A stretch of DNA of 64,000 nucleotides from Paraphoma chrysanthemicola. Taxonomy: Eukaryota; Ascomycota; Dothideomycetes; Pleosporales; Phaeosphaeriaceae. The stretch lies in contig JAGMWG010000001.1 in assembly GCA_020744225.1 (NCBI GenBank), positions 1 to 64,000 of the forward strand. Direction: 5' to 3'. The position numbers and the translations under genes are program-made. How positions within the stretch are numbered: position 1 is the stretch's first letter; every line of letters starts with the position of its first letter. This document shows, piece by piece, positions 52,344-63,701 of this stretch. A model generated the notes under the pieces. The model was not told where the DNA came from. It did not search any database and saw only the letters and a program-made list of their open reading frames with translations.

Positions 52344-54458
52344 ATGGATGTGGGCGCACTGGACGGCGCGGAATCATCATGCGCACCAACACCAGCATCC
52401 TGGATAGAGCCTTTCGAAATAGAAAAGGACCAAACGTCGGACCATGTTGAGAACGCGTCGGCCTCTCTCGATCGTACACCCTGGCTTGCGACTCCCTTGG
52501 ATCCTACCCGATCATATATCCGAATACTCAAGCTACACAAAGGCGTCAACAATGAGGGTCTCGCGTGCGACTTGGACATCGTGGATCTGGATGCACGCCC
52601 CCATTTCGAGGTCCTGTCGTATGTTTGGGGTGATCCAAATATTACTGAAGAGATCATTGTAGCTGGCGTTTCCTTCCAAGCGACGAAAAACTTGGCCGAC
52701 TTCCTGCGCTGTCTCCGCCAGCCTGATTCTGAGCGCGTTGTATGGGCTGACGCATTATGTATCGATCAATCAAATCAGGCCGAAAAGAGCCATCAAATTG
52801 GCATGATGACGGAGATTTATCGCCATGCGAAGGAGGCGCATGTATGGTTTGGGCCTTTCACTGACGCCTGGTTCCTGGATCTCGCTGGCAACAAGGACTA
52901 TCAGATGGCAGTCGAGCTCGATGAACATGGCTGGGCAGAATACGAGCGTCATACTAGTGTGGCCTTGAAGTATCTTGTCAAGCAAGAAGGTTTCCGACCG
53001 ATCGACGAGGTTGAACTGGCGGATTTCACCGCACGATGTGAAAATAACATCTTCCAAACCACGATGGAAACATTGGACCTGATGGCAACAAATATTCACC
53101 TGTACCGCTATCCTTGTTACAGCTACCGCGAGGGTGAAAAGGGTGAGCGGCAGTACCGGATAAACAAGTCCTGGCTTATGATGATGGACTGTATTCGCTG
53201 GCTGCTCCAACGGCCTTGGTGGTTCCGCGTTTGGACCCTGCAGGAAGCGGTGTTGCCCAAGGTAGATCCACTCGTCTACGCGCCTCCGTTCTCCTTCCGT
53301 CTGTCGCGATTACTGCATGGCGTATGGTCAATGATCTACCACAATAACGCGATATGTTGCAAATGGTATGGCGGACCTGCCACGACCTCCAACCGACACA
53401 GCGACACGTGCCAGCCTTTTCATCAAGCAATGGCTATTTACATTCAGCGCGACGTCCTAGCAGATGGCGAAGAAGGTACTGGTGTGCCGTTGGATCTCGT
53501 CGTGTCTGCTATACAGACACGAAAAGCTACGGAGGTGCGCGACTATTGGTATGGTCTCTTTGGTTTCCTGCCAACGCTATGGCAGGAGATGGACAAATCG
53601 ATAGCGGATCCGACGGCTACCGCAGGACTTTTCTGCCAATTTTCCAAGCTTTTGTACTTCCAAAGCCAAGACCTCACTCGTCTCGATCTAGCGTGTCGAG
53701 GACTGCGAAGTCAGATACCAAACCTGCCTTCATGGGCGATTGATCTGACCTCACAACGTGAGAACAACGACACGGATTTCGACCGGTGGGACTTGTACAA
53801 CGCATCGATTGGCCAGGAATTTGATTGCGAGCTCACTTGGCCGGAACTTGGCTCATCTGCTTTCATCGTCAAGGGCATTCGCGTTGCCTCCGTTCAAAAT
53901 GTGGCTGAGAGGATATTGCCAAGCATTTATGGCCCCCCAGATCTGCTGCAACTGGTGCAAGAGTGGCGAGCCTTGCATAGGGAAGTTGTTCGACCACCGG
54001 ATGACGATGCTTTCTGGCGAGCAGTATTCATGGATGCCAATGTGCAAAGACACTGGATGTCAAAGCGCGACCGACCACTCGCATCGCCGAGACTGGAAGA
54101 CATCAAGCAATGGTATCGATCTTGGTCACGTACCAGTGACCGTCGCGATCTCACATACGATAGAAAGTCAGGTGGAACAGTGAGAGGCGTGTTCCATTAC
54201 CGAGCAGTGCAGCGTAATGCAGACAAGACGCGGTTCTTCATCACGTCGCAGAGCTTACCAGGAATGGGACCATTTGAAATGGCCATTGGAGACGAAGTGT
54301 ATGCATTACAGGGATGCAAGGCATTAGTAGTCTTGAGACCGGTGGTGAGTATGCGAAGGAGTGGCTTTTCCGTTGTAGGAATGTGTTTCGTAGACCGTTG
54401 GATGTATGGTCGAGCGGTGCAGGGTAGGCCGAAGTGGGAGGATGTGCCACTAGTTTGA
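52344..54458 (+). CDS. HET-domain protein
   Basis: Single exon, 704 residues, starting MDVGALDG. The HET domain (about 85-260) is clear: HFEVLSYVWGDPN, ERVVWADALCIDQSNQAEKSHQIGMMTEIYRHAKEAHVWFGP. HET domains trigger cell death after fusion of unlike hyphae and are found in many fungal immunity-like genes. A long C-terminal part has KSWLMMMDCIRWLLQRPWW, RVWTLQEAV and RSQIPNLPSWAID, common to HET proteins of this type. No repeats or NACHT part. Allorecognition in this strain is not shown. Confidence 0.92.
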   Translation: MDVGALDGAESSCAPTPASWIEPFEIEKDQTSDHVENASASLDRTPWLATPLDPTRSYIRILKLHKGVNNEGLACDLDIVDLDARPHFEVLSYVWGDPNITEEIIVAGVSFQATKNLADFLRCLRQPDSERVVWADALCIDQSNQAEKSHQIGMMTEIYRHAKEAHVWFGPFTDAWFLDLAGNKDYQMAVELDEHGWAEYERHTSVALKYLVKQEGFRPIDEVELADFTARCENNIFQTTMETLDLMATNIHLYRYPCYSYREGEKGERQYRINKSWLMMMDCIRWLLQRPWWFRVWTLQEAVLPKVDPLVYAPPFSFRLSRLLHGVWSMIYHNNAICCKWYGGPATTSNRHSDTCQPFHQAMAIYIQRDVLADGEEGTGVPLDLVVSAIQTRKATEVRDYWYGLFGFLPTLWQEMDKSIADPTATAGLFCQFSKLLYFQSQDLTRLDLACRGLRSQIPNLPSWAIDLTSQRENNDTDFDRWDLYNASIGQEFDCELTWPELGSSAFIVKGIRVASVQNVAERILPSIYGPPDLLQLVQEWRALHREVVRPPDDDAFWRAVFMDANVQRHWMSKRDRPLASPRLEDIKQWYRSWSRTSDRRDLTYDRKSGGTVRGVFHYRAVQRNADKTRFFITSQSLPGMGPFEMAIGDEVYALQGCKALVVLRPVVSMRRSGFSVVGMCFVDRWMYGRAVQGRPKWEDVPLV

Positions 54459-54464
54459 GTGCAG

Positions 54465-55095
54465 TTATGATATAAATACGTTGGCGACCGTGCTAAGCAC
54501 AAGAGCAATACCAGTGATGGCATATCGCCAGGCGTTCGTCCTTGCCCACGTTTCCGCTATTTTTTTCATGTCGACCTTCTCTGCCCATCGTTTTGACGTT
54601 TCGCTTGCCGTATCTTTATCTGTACCTGCCCCACGGCCGTTCAATGTAAGTCCATCCTCGCGTAACAATTGCTGAGCTTTCCACTTTCCAGCGCCGTTCA
54701 CGCCGGGTTCCATGTACAGCGCGGTGTAGGGAATGATGCTCGCATTTAGGAGCGCTGCTACACTGTACAAAGAGCAGGTATGTGTGGAGTTCACATTGAG
54801 GTACGCCAGGACTGCATTGCTTGATACACCCAGAATGATTAGAGGCGCAACAAAGACAGGGGCAAATTGATAGGCCTGAAGCCATTGTCTGGCGAGGAGC
54901 TTCGGGGAGGCGTGTGTGATCATTGGAGGAATGACGACATGACTGTAGGCGAAAGTGAACCCTACATCACTTCTATTAGGGGCACAGTAGCTGATCAGGT
55001 ATTCACAACATACCTGTGTAGAGCGCAGGTGCGGTTGTTGCAATTGCGTTCAGTATCGAGACGTAGGCATGGGTCGGGTCATTTGGGAAAGACAT
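54465..55095 (-). CDS. DUF1772 membrane protein
   Basis: Two exons: 55095-55014 and 54961-54465 (52-nt intron), giving 192 residues with about four membrane segments (LNAIATTAPALYTG, FAPVFVAPLIILGVSS, LYSVAALLNASIIPYTALY, WRYAITGIALVLSTVANVF). The ALYMEPG and NAWR motifs are typical of DUF1772/anthrone-oxygenase-like proteins. Some relatives oxidise anthrones in polyketide pathways, but no polyketide synthase is in this window. Its stop lies 6 bases from the HET stop, so the transcripts must overlap. Confidence 0.88.
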
Positions 55096-57076
55096 TGCGC
55101 AATGAGAAAAGGGTCAAGACGTCAATACCTTATGAAGGAACCTTAAGAACTGATGTAAACGCTCTGTTCGAAGTCCTGCAGAGACATCGACGTCATGCTA
55201 GACAGATCGGAGGTTGTGACGCCGGACCGCCGACAAGCAGACGCGCTGGTCGTTCCTCGCCGACTTCGGTCATCTGTTCGTCAATGAGCAATCAACATCA
55301 CAACCACACTCCTCGAAGTCTAATCAAGCAATTGGCCTATACTCGACACTCTTTGAACATAGCATTGGCATCCCTTTATGCAGCTCACGTTCGAATCCAG
55401 GCATGCACGACTGGTTTCAGGAGCAGCTAGTTACCCGTCTGGTCCCATGAAATAACTGCACGGCTGATGTCGACCCTTCCCTCTTTAATTGATCGACTAT
55501 ACTCCATCGTCCTTAGATATAAAGCTTGTTGCGTTTTCTAACAAACAAACTGATGGAACCAGATGGGCGTATCAAGCAAACCGCCTACCCATGGTTCTCG
55601 ACGAGCTTCCGCATTCTGGGCTTTCTTCATATCACGACCAGGCCATGGCTGAAGAACTCCCCTTACTGGAGAGCTACCAAAGATTCAGGAGAGGAACGAG
55701 CCGCAAGCAGGATGACCTGTTATAGCTGACCCAGGGTCCCACTGTTTCCTGCTGAAACTCTCTTCTGACGCGTATATTTGCAATCCTTCTCATTGTGGCA
55801 GCATCCCCGCGGCACATACAACAACAAGCTGAGAAATCAGCGGGTCACATCGTCTTCCGGGGTTGCATGTGCTCTCATCTAGCATGAAGAATGCTTGCAT
55901 GGGGGCTGGGTCTGGCTTGTCTCCTTGGCGCTTGCTCTTTCTGCTCCACTCCACCACTCACGAGTGCATGCAGTTCTTTCCATCGGCGACTCACTAACAG
56001 CCATAATCACCTTGTCTTCGCCAAGTAAGCGCGATTCCTTAAAAAAGCGTTCTGGACTGTCAAAGAAACGCGTGTTCACTTGCGGCAGTGACAGCAGAAC
56101 CACTTCATAGAAGACTACGATGAACGCAATCCGGCCCGTGCTTTGACAAAACACGTAAAAGTTTTTGGCAATTTTCAGGCCGTACGTCTTCTTTCATTGC
56201 GTATGCAAAACCAGACTTCGTGTTGGGCCTGCGCCAAAGAAACCTACTTGGGGACATGACACTTATGGAGAACCCCCCCTCGCGACACTGGCTTGACTCA
56301 GAGGTGATTCTAAAAGTTTTCATCTGAATAAAACATGAGTATTTGAACAAGCTGCCTACCTCTGTGTCGTCGTAACGAGGTGGTGCGTCCATAGGAGGCT
56401 ATGTGAGCACTCACGACGCTTTCAGCTGGAGATTTTGACGCACAGATGCCACAAAATCTTGACTGGCATACAGCCAAGTCCTGAATTATTGTCATGGTAA
56501 TTTCCCTTTGCAAATCGTTTTTGTCGCGGGTCGGGAAAGCGTCAAAGTCACGTGGCTTGCGTACGTGGACGCTTATGTCATGACGCTCAAGCTTTGTTTC
56601 ACTCGACAAGCACGTTCTAGTGTGCCGAAAAAAGGTCAATGGCATATTCCGTTCGCAAAACAAGCATACCAAGCCACTGATCTGCGTCGTCACCCACATG
56701 CTTCTCCACACGGGTCGACTTCGGCCAACACATACTAGGGATTGCCCAGATCAAACCATCAGTCTACACGCTCCACCACAGCGTGGTCGAGCCTGTCGAT
56801 TCCGGGGGCCATCTTTGTGAGCGACTCGTCAGCGTTGACGCGCCTACCTGAGGCGCACACAGATCGTTGTACTATTTTCGAACCCCTTGAAGGGACTGGA
56901 GTTAAAGTTGAAATATATAAGGTAGACCACCCACCGAGTAGATATCATCATCAGCACGATCATCGCATCTTCAATCATCCCCCATCTCGTATTCTCAACC
57001 CTTCGTTCCAATTTATCAAGTGTATCCTTCTCAGCGCTCACTTCTCCACATCTTCATCGCACTTTCAACCTTCAAC
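55096..57076. other. Long intergenic region; possible minor frame only
   Basis: Nearly 2 kb. A minus-strand frame 56392-56105 begins MDAPPRYDDTE with a possible GTAGGC donor, but continuation is doubtful. Near the right end TATATAA at 56914-56920 and a pyrimidine-rich leader lie upstream of the PAN-like gene. Confidence 0.45.
56914..56920 (+). promoter_or_regulatory. Putative TATA box of the PAN-like gene
   Basis: TATATAA about 160 bases before the ATG at 57077, followed by a C/T-rich, A-poor leader with CATC and TTCAACC, as in highly expressed fungal genes. Confidence 0.5.
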
Positions 57077-57949
57077 ATGCACTCCTTCACCACCGTTGTT
57101 GTAGCTTCTGCGCTCCTTTCTGCCGTCTCTGGCTCTCCCCTCTACCTCCGTGCCAACACCTGCGGCAGCACCCCCGCTGGAAGCAACTCCAACAGCCAGC
57201 CCATTCAGCAGCCCACTGGCATCCAAACTGCTGCGGCTTGTCAAGCCAAGTGCAACGCGGCTTCCAACTGCCAGTCCTTCTCCTTCGGTCTGGTCGACAA
57301 CACCATCAAATGCGAGCTCTTCTCAGTCCCAGCTGCGTCCATTCCCAAGCAATCCAGCGCCAACCTCGTCGTATACGACAAGGCCTGCGCCGCTGTTCCC
57401 AGCGTTGTGCCTACGTCCAGCAACCCAACTGGCAAGGCTCAGAACAACAACCAACAGCAATCCAGCTCCGAAAATACGCAGAACCAATCTGGAAATGGAA
57501 ATACCCAGCCTTCCGTTCAGCAGAGGACTACCACCGACAATAATGCGCAGTCCAACCAACAACCCGAGCCAGCAAAGGTCTCAAAAGCACCTACAAACGC
57601 CCAGCAGCCTACACCTACGCCCACACCAGCCAAACAGCCCCAGCAAGACCAGCCCCAGGACCAGACCCAACAAACCCAAAAGCAAACTTCCTCTTCAGCA
57701 AACACGTGTGGCTCCAAGCCCGCTGCCAGCACCACCAACCAGCCCATTGCCCAGCCCAGCGTCACCTCCATCGACGCATGCAAAGCTCAATGCCAGGCCG
57801 ATGGCAACTGCAAATCTTTCACATTCGGCACGGTGAATGACGCCAAGGTGTGCAAGTTGTTCAGCGTTTCTGCGGCACAGGTCCCGGCTCCGTCTGATAG
57901 TGCGCAGAAGGAGGCGATCGTCGCTTATGATGTTGGCTGCAGCATTTGA
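57077..57949 (+). CDS. Secreted protein with two PAN/apple-like modules
   Basis: Single exon, 290 residues. Signal peptide at 1-19 (MHSFTTVVVASALLSAVSG). Two copies of a ~75-residue module, at about 28-105 and 215-290: CGS-P-A, IQ/ID-ACxAxC, NCxSFxFG, KCxLFSV or KLFSV, VVYD/VAYD, ending in C. They are joined by a Gln/Asn/Pro/Thr-rich linker of ~110 residues. PAN/apple modules bind protein or carbohydrate. Likely a cell-wall or apoplastic protein; effector-like by size, secretion and cysteines, though that role is inference. Confidence 0.88.
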   Translation: MHSFTTVVVASALLSAVSGSPLYLRANTCGSTPAGSNSNSQPIQQPTGIQTAAACQAKCNAASNCQSFSFGLVDNTIKCELFSVPAASIPKQSSANLVVYDKACAAVPSVVPTSSNPTGKAQNNNQQQSSSENTQNQSGNGNTQPSVQQRTTTDNNAQSNQQPEPAKVSKAPTNAQQPTPTPTPAKQPQQDQPQDQTQQTQKQTSSSANTCGSKPAASTTNQPIAQPSVTSIDACKAQCQADGNCKSFTFGTVNDAKVCKLFSVSAAQVPAPSDSAQKEAIVAYDVGCSI

Positions 57950-59046
57950 GCGTAAATACGCACGTTTGGCAGGAGGTTGTGGGGTAGGGATGGGTGCGGT
58001 TTGGAAGGAGCTGGAGCGGTGGATGGATTGCTTGAACGAGCTTGACATTTCGCAGAACCCTGCGACATGACAGTTTGGAGCTTGTGGGAGGGCAACGGAT
58101 TTGGTACTGTTTGGTATATGATGAGCTAAAGAGGTGGTGTCACTCGTTTCAATTTCCTGTTTGTGGTTTCGTTCATTCTTTTGTTCTTATCAGCATTGTC
58201 CTTCATGTTGTCTTTGCGAATGATCGGTGTAAATACAACATCTAGAACTACAAAAATGCATGTATTCCGTTACCGACATCACTACTTCTCAATCATTTAC
58301 GCGAAAGATAAGCCCTTCATTTCACTTTATTTTCGTCGAAAAAGCTCATCTACAAAGTGCCGAGTTTGCACCAGGCGAATCTCTACATGACGCAATTGGA
58401 AACGGTCAGGGTGCGCTTCGCTATGCTTGCGGAGAAAGTGGGCTGGTGCCTTCAAGTGTCAAAGTGATTGCAAGCGAAGTTAAATTGGGGGAGCATGGCT
58501 TGTCGCCGTTTATATGCAGTGGAATGGTTTGAGGTTTATGGCAAGAGTAACGCAGTATCATTGTGGTTCTGGAAATCACTCAATCGAGGTTGTGTTTAGA
58601 TGACAGGACCAACAGCATCACGAATCCAATACTAATGCATGTTAAATGTGATCCGAGCCTTGACGGCGAAGTATCAGACAGCGAAGAACATTTTCATTCA
58701 TTCACCACCTGTTCTATGTCTCTGCATGGCTTGCAGGTCTCTACTTAAGATGCATACATATGACCATGATTTGATCATCCCAGATCCCGACCTATGTAAA
58801 CGCCAAAGCAAGCATCCAATTTGAGCTGCTGATCATATGAACGCCGATGTTGAGATCGTTCATGCACGCACCAGCTTTGTCCGCTTTTGCCCTACCCACC
58901 GAATAACGACCCATAATGCAGGTTGAACTTTTGGGTATCATATAAAGACGTCATTACACACATTACACGGCGGCATGTTGATATGCCGCACGGAGCGACT
59001 GCGTTGATGAAACGCAGCCGAAAGAGGTGCCAAATGGCAAAGAAAT
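57950..59046. other. Intergenic, no gene seen
   Basis: 1.1 kb between convergent genes. AT-richer than the flanks; no recognisable gene. Confidence 0.5.
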
Positions 59047-61443
59047 CTAAGAAGCGTACTTCTCGCGGTAGAACTTGGCAGCGTTGACAAGGTTGGTCAA
59101 CGCAGCCTTGGTCTCCTTCCACTGGCGGGTCTTGAGACCACAGTCGGGGTTGACCCAGAGCTGCTCAGGCTTGAGGTAGGTCAACATCTCGGCGAGGCGG
59201 TCCTTGATCTCCTGCTCAGAGGGAACACGCGGCGAGTGGATGTCGTAGACACCGGGACCAATGTGGCGGGGGTAAGCCTTGTCCTCGAAGACCTTGAGGA
59301 GCTTGGCGTCGCTCTTGCTGTTCTCGATGGAGAGGACATCAGCATCGAGGGCGGCAATGGCGTGGAAGAAGTCCTGGAACTCGGAGTAGCAGAAATGGGA
59401 GTGGATCTGAGTCGAGTCCTGGACACCAGCGCAAGAAAGCTTGAAAGAGTCGACGGCCCATGAGAGGTACTTCTCGCGCTCTGTGCCAGCACGGAGGGGA
59501 AGACCTTCACGAAGAGCGGGCTCGTCGACCTGGATGACGTAGATGCCGGCAGCCTCGAGGTCAACAACCTCATCGCGGAGAGCGAGAGCAAGCTGCTGAG
59601 CCTGGACGGACTGATGGACATCGTCACGAGGGAAAGACCATCGGAGGCAGGTGATGGGACCAGTAAGCATACCCTTCATGGGCTTCTTGGAGACCGATGC
59701 GGCGTACTTGGACTCCTTGACGGTCATGGGCGCAGGGCGAGAGATGTCACCGACGATGATCGGTGGTCGGACGCAACGAGAGCCATATGACTGGACCCAA
59801 CCCTTGGTTGTGAAGACATAGCCGTCAAGGCGCTCACCAAAGTACTGCACCATGTCGTTACGCTCGGGCTCACCGTGGACGTAGACGTCAAGGTCGAGCT
59901 CATCCTGGATCTTGATGACATCCTCAATCTCCTTCTCGATGAACTTCTCGTACTGCTCAGCGGTGATCTCACCCTTGGTGAACTTGTTACGCGAGATACG
60001 GATCTCCTTGGTCTGGGGGAAGGAGCCGATGGTGGTGGTGGGGAACAGTGGCAGGCTGAGGTGCTTCTTCTGCTGAGCGTAACGCTCAGGGAAGGCAGAC
60101 TTGCGCTCGTGCTGCTCAGGGGTGACGCTGGCCTGGCGGTCCTTGACAGCCTTGTTGTTGGTTCGCTCAGATGAGGCGCGAGCCTGCGATGACTTGGCGT
60201 TGGCCTCGAGAGCCTCACGGACGGAGGCAGGACCCTCGGTGACGGCCTTGGCAATGACGACGACCTCAGACACCTTCTGGACAGCGAAAGAGAACCAGTC
60301 CTTGACCTCCTCAGGCAGCTTCTTCTCGCTGTCGAGCGAGTGGGGAGTGTGGAGGAGCGAGCTGGAGGTGGCGACAATGACACGGTCCTTGCCGAGCTTC
60401 TGGACGGCACTCTCGACCTTCTCGATTGCGTTCTTGAAGTTGGTCTTCCAGATGTTGCGGCCGTCGACGACACCAGCAGAGAGGATCTGGTTGGAGCCGA
60501 GCTTAGAAACGACGCTTTCGAGCTGCTCGGGGTTCCTGACTAGGTCGATGTGGATGCCGTGCACGCCTTGTAGGCTGGCAAGGGCATCGAAGTTGTGGAC
60601 GATGTCGCCGAAGTAGGTGGCGACAATGAGCTTGGGCAGGTTGCTGCCAACGAGCTTCTGGTATGCGGGCTTGAAGGCATCCTTGACCTTCTGTGACAAG
60701 TCCTGGACGAGGATGGGCTCGTCAATCTGGACGTACTCGGCACCAGCAGCCTTGAGCTTCTCGAGGAGCTCGACGTATACGGGCAGGAGCTTCTCAAGAA
60801 GCGAGATGGGGTCGACAGACTGGTCGCGGTCGGCCTTACCGAGGGCAAGGAAGGAGACGGGGCCGATGAGGACAGGGCGGGTGAAGATGCCGGCCTCCTT
60901 GGCCTCGAGGAACTCAGTCACGGGCTTGGGGTTCTCGGAAAGCTTGAAGGTCTGGCCATCCTGGAAGGTGGGCTTGACGTAGTGGTAGTTTGAGTCGAAC
61001 CACTTGACCATTTCCTGGATGATGTTAGGGTGCGCACGGATGTGAGGGGTGCTGCTTGACTTACCAGACTGGGAACATCGACGCCATCCTTTTGGTGGCC
61101 ACGGCCCATGGCAAAGTACTCATCGAGTGTGTGCAGCGAGTGCTTGGAGTAGCGCTCTGGGATGGCCTGTGGTTGTTAGAGGGGTCAATGAGCAGCAGGG
61201 CAGGTGGCTTACGTTGAATAGCTGGATGTGGTCGAGAAGGTGGTCGTAGAAGGCAAAGTCGTTGCTGGGGATGATGTCGACGCCGGCATCCTTCTGGATC
61301 TTCCAGTGCTCCAATCGCAGACGCTTGCCCTCCTTCAGCAGCTCGTCCCGCGAGAGCTTGTCGCCCCAGTAAGCCTCGTTGGCCTTCTTGAGCTCACGGT
61401 CCGCACCCATGCGGGGGAACCCGAGAACTGATGAGTGTACCAT
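59047..61443 (-). CDS. MET6: Cobalamin-independent methionine synthase (MetE/Met6)
   Basis: Transfers a methyl group from 5-methyltetrahydropteroyl-triglutamate to homocysteine, the last step of methionine synthesis, in the cytosol. Three exons: 61443-61213, 61166-61065, 61014-59047 (introns 46 and 50 nt), giving 766 residues, the standard length. Starts MVHSSVLGFPRMG; the N-terminal half has GPVSFLALGK and YVQIDEPIL. The catalytic half has TTTIGSFPQT, KGMLTGPITCLRWSFPR, VQVDEPALREG, and the zinc ligands in HSHFCYSEF and NPDCGLKTR. All core residues are present. The GC-rich, codon-biased sequence differs from the neighbours and suggests high expression. Confidence 0.97.
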
Positions 61444-62452
61444 GATGATGTGCTGTCCTGTGCGGACGATGTGATGAAAATGAAGTAGAGAGATGAGATG
61501 GGAGTTTTTGAAGTGTGGGAGGAAGAGGAGGGGAGGAGTGAGGAGACAATGGCAGTGATGGCGCGATGTTGAGCTTTTCAATGAAATTCTACTGGCGTCT
61601 TAGCGGGGTAACGTTAGATTCCACACCGCCTTAGCTGGCTTGTTCGCTTTGCGACATCGCTCTGCGAAAACCCGCCGACCACGCCTATCACCGACCGTAT
61701 AAAGTGCGTCTATAAACTTGTGCATCTGTTTCCGTGCAAGAATATCTGCACAGAACCACCTCGAAAGCACGATTCGGACGCCTTGGAGGGGACTCTTTGG
61801 TGCGTGCTCGATGTCCGGAGTCCGGATCACCGCGCTCTGAAATGTGCGATTGACGCATGCGTGCATGTGAGACACCGCAGATTATGGTCAAACTTTGACA
61901 TGATTTTCATCCTCAAACGTCCCCGAATCCATTCCATGATTGTCAGGATCGCCTTGGAATTAAGAGCACGCACATTCGCCACGCCCTCGACAACTCTTAC
62001 CTTGACAACAGTCATCATCTGCGGGAAATTCGCAGAGTCAGCTGCAGGTCGGACTGCAAAAGGTTATGCAGTTAGCTGCAACCCCTGCCACTCTTTGGAA
62101 CGCCTCCAGAGGAGCCTGGACCCTGACAAACTTTGTCTGCATGTCATTGGGACGAAGCACACGATAGTGGTGGTCATGCTTCAAGATATTCTGCACACAC
62201 CTCGTCTCGAGAAGCGGATAGATTTCCAATCTCGATTTTTTTCACGATGATCGGAGACACTCCGAGCATGGTCGGTCATTAAAGGACGAATCGGAGCACC
62301 GCCAGCGCTCGCTGAAGCTCCACAGCTCCCCGCACCCGCCCTGAGAGCTTCAAGCAGACCCCGCCATAGAAAAGGACAATTATCATAAATCTGTGAACCC
62401 GCTCCCAAATCTCCAGAACATCACCGGAATTTATTCTACGACATCGGTCAAT
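61444..62452. other. Divergent promoter region, no gene seen
   Basis: 1 kb between MET6 and the SDR gene. Short frames only. No conserved element recognised. Confidence 0.5.
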
Positions 62453-63410
62453 ATGGCTTCCAGACCTACGCACGTGCGAACGGCCTCCACAAACCTTGGG
62501 AGCAACTCCAGTCAGCGCCCACTCGAGGGCAGGGTAGGCATCGTGACAGGAGCATCAAGAGGTACGCAAACGCCACACGTCCACTTCGAGATATGTCGCT
62601 GAGAGACCAGGCATCGGCGTTGAGATTGCGCGCAATCTTGCCAGCAAAGGCTGCAATCTCTCCCTAAATTACACGTCCGACTCGTCCGCCAAACTCGCCG
62701 AAGATCTTGCCTCTGAGCTGTCGGCCGAGTATGGCATCAAGGCACTGGCTGTGCAGGCCAGCATGGGCTCGGAGAATGGACCTAAGCATCTTGTCGAAGT
62801 CACCAAGAACAACTTCCAGCACCCCAAGAGCGGCAAGTTCCAGCTTGACATTATCATCAACAACGCGGGAGTCGCAGGAAACAACCTGGTCGAGAATGTA
62901 GACTGTGCCGACTTTGCGCGGCAGTTTAACGTCAATGTGCGGGGTCCGCTACTTCTGCTGCAAGCTGCGATACCCTACCTGCCCACCGACCGCTCGGGGC
63001 GCATCGTCAGCCTCTCGTCGGTCAGCTCGTCGTTGGGATACCAGGGCCAGTCCATCTACGGCGGGACCAAGGCAGCGCTCGAGGCCATGACGCGGACGTG
63101 GTCGCGGGAGCTGGCGGAGCGATGCACCGTTAACACGATCAATCCCGGACCGGTCGCGACAGACATGTACTGGGGCAACGACGAGAAGTTCATTGCGCAG
63201 AACAAGCCCTTCATCGAGAACACACCATTGGCGGCGCCACGCAAAGGTATCGACGACGAAAAGATCTACGAGGCATCGCAGGGTGCTGGAGGTCGACCGG
63301 CGTACAGCGAGGAAGTTGCGGGCGTCGTGGGCATGCTCTGCTTGCCAGAGGCGGGGTGGACAACGGGCAGCGTCATTTGCGCGAACGGAGGGATGAAGTT
63401 CAGCTTCTAG
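62453..63410 (+). CDS. Short-chain dehydrogenase/reductase
   Basis: Two exons: 62453-62561 and 62611-63410 (49-nt intron), giving 302 residues. The intron splits TGASRGIG, the NAD(P)-binding motif near residue 32. NNAG, the catalytic Ser in SSVSSS and YxxxK in YGGTK are present, followed by NPGPVATDM. It is a classical SDR of the 3-oxoacyl-reductase/versicolorin-reductase type. Substrate unknown. No targeting signal. Confidence 0.93.
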
Positions 63411-63701
63411 ATGTGAAGTAGCAGATGACAGAGAGCCATCACAATTACAAATAAGACCCTCATCTTGCAAAGCTTCGCTTCATACCGCTGACACTGCATC
63501 GTTGTGACACTGATGAATGTCGAGATGGAGGCGCGCGTGCAAACCTGCAAACAGCGGGACGGGTGATCCGTCATTGTGGTGGCACGTGCTGTTCCACCAT
63601 CCTCTCCAGCCTCCCTTCCGTCGCATCCATCATCAGTCAACCACTTCGTGCGCATCCCGACAATAATCGGCATACAAAACCTGATATACCGTGCAGACGA
63701 C
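63411..63701. other. Intergenic, no gene seen
   Basis: Sequence downstream of the SDR gene. Nothing recognised. Confidence 0.4.

Noticed and set aside
56105..56392. Frame beginning MDAPPRYDDTE
   Set aside because: Attractive first residues and a possible donor, but no downstream exon that yields a recognisable protein.
59724..60473. Arg/Ser-rich minus-strand frame of 249 codons inside MET6
   Set aside because: It is a GC-rich shadow frame of methionine synthase, without its own domain.
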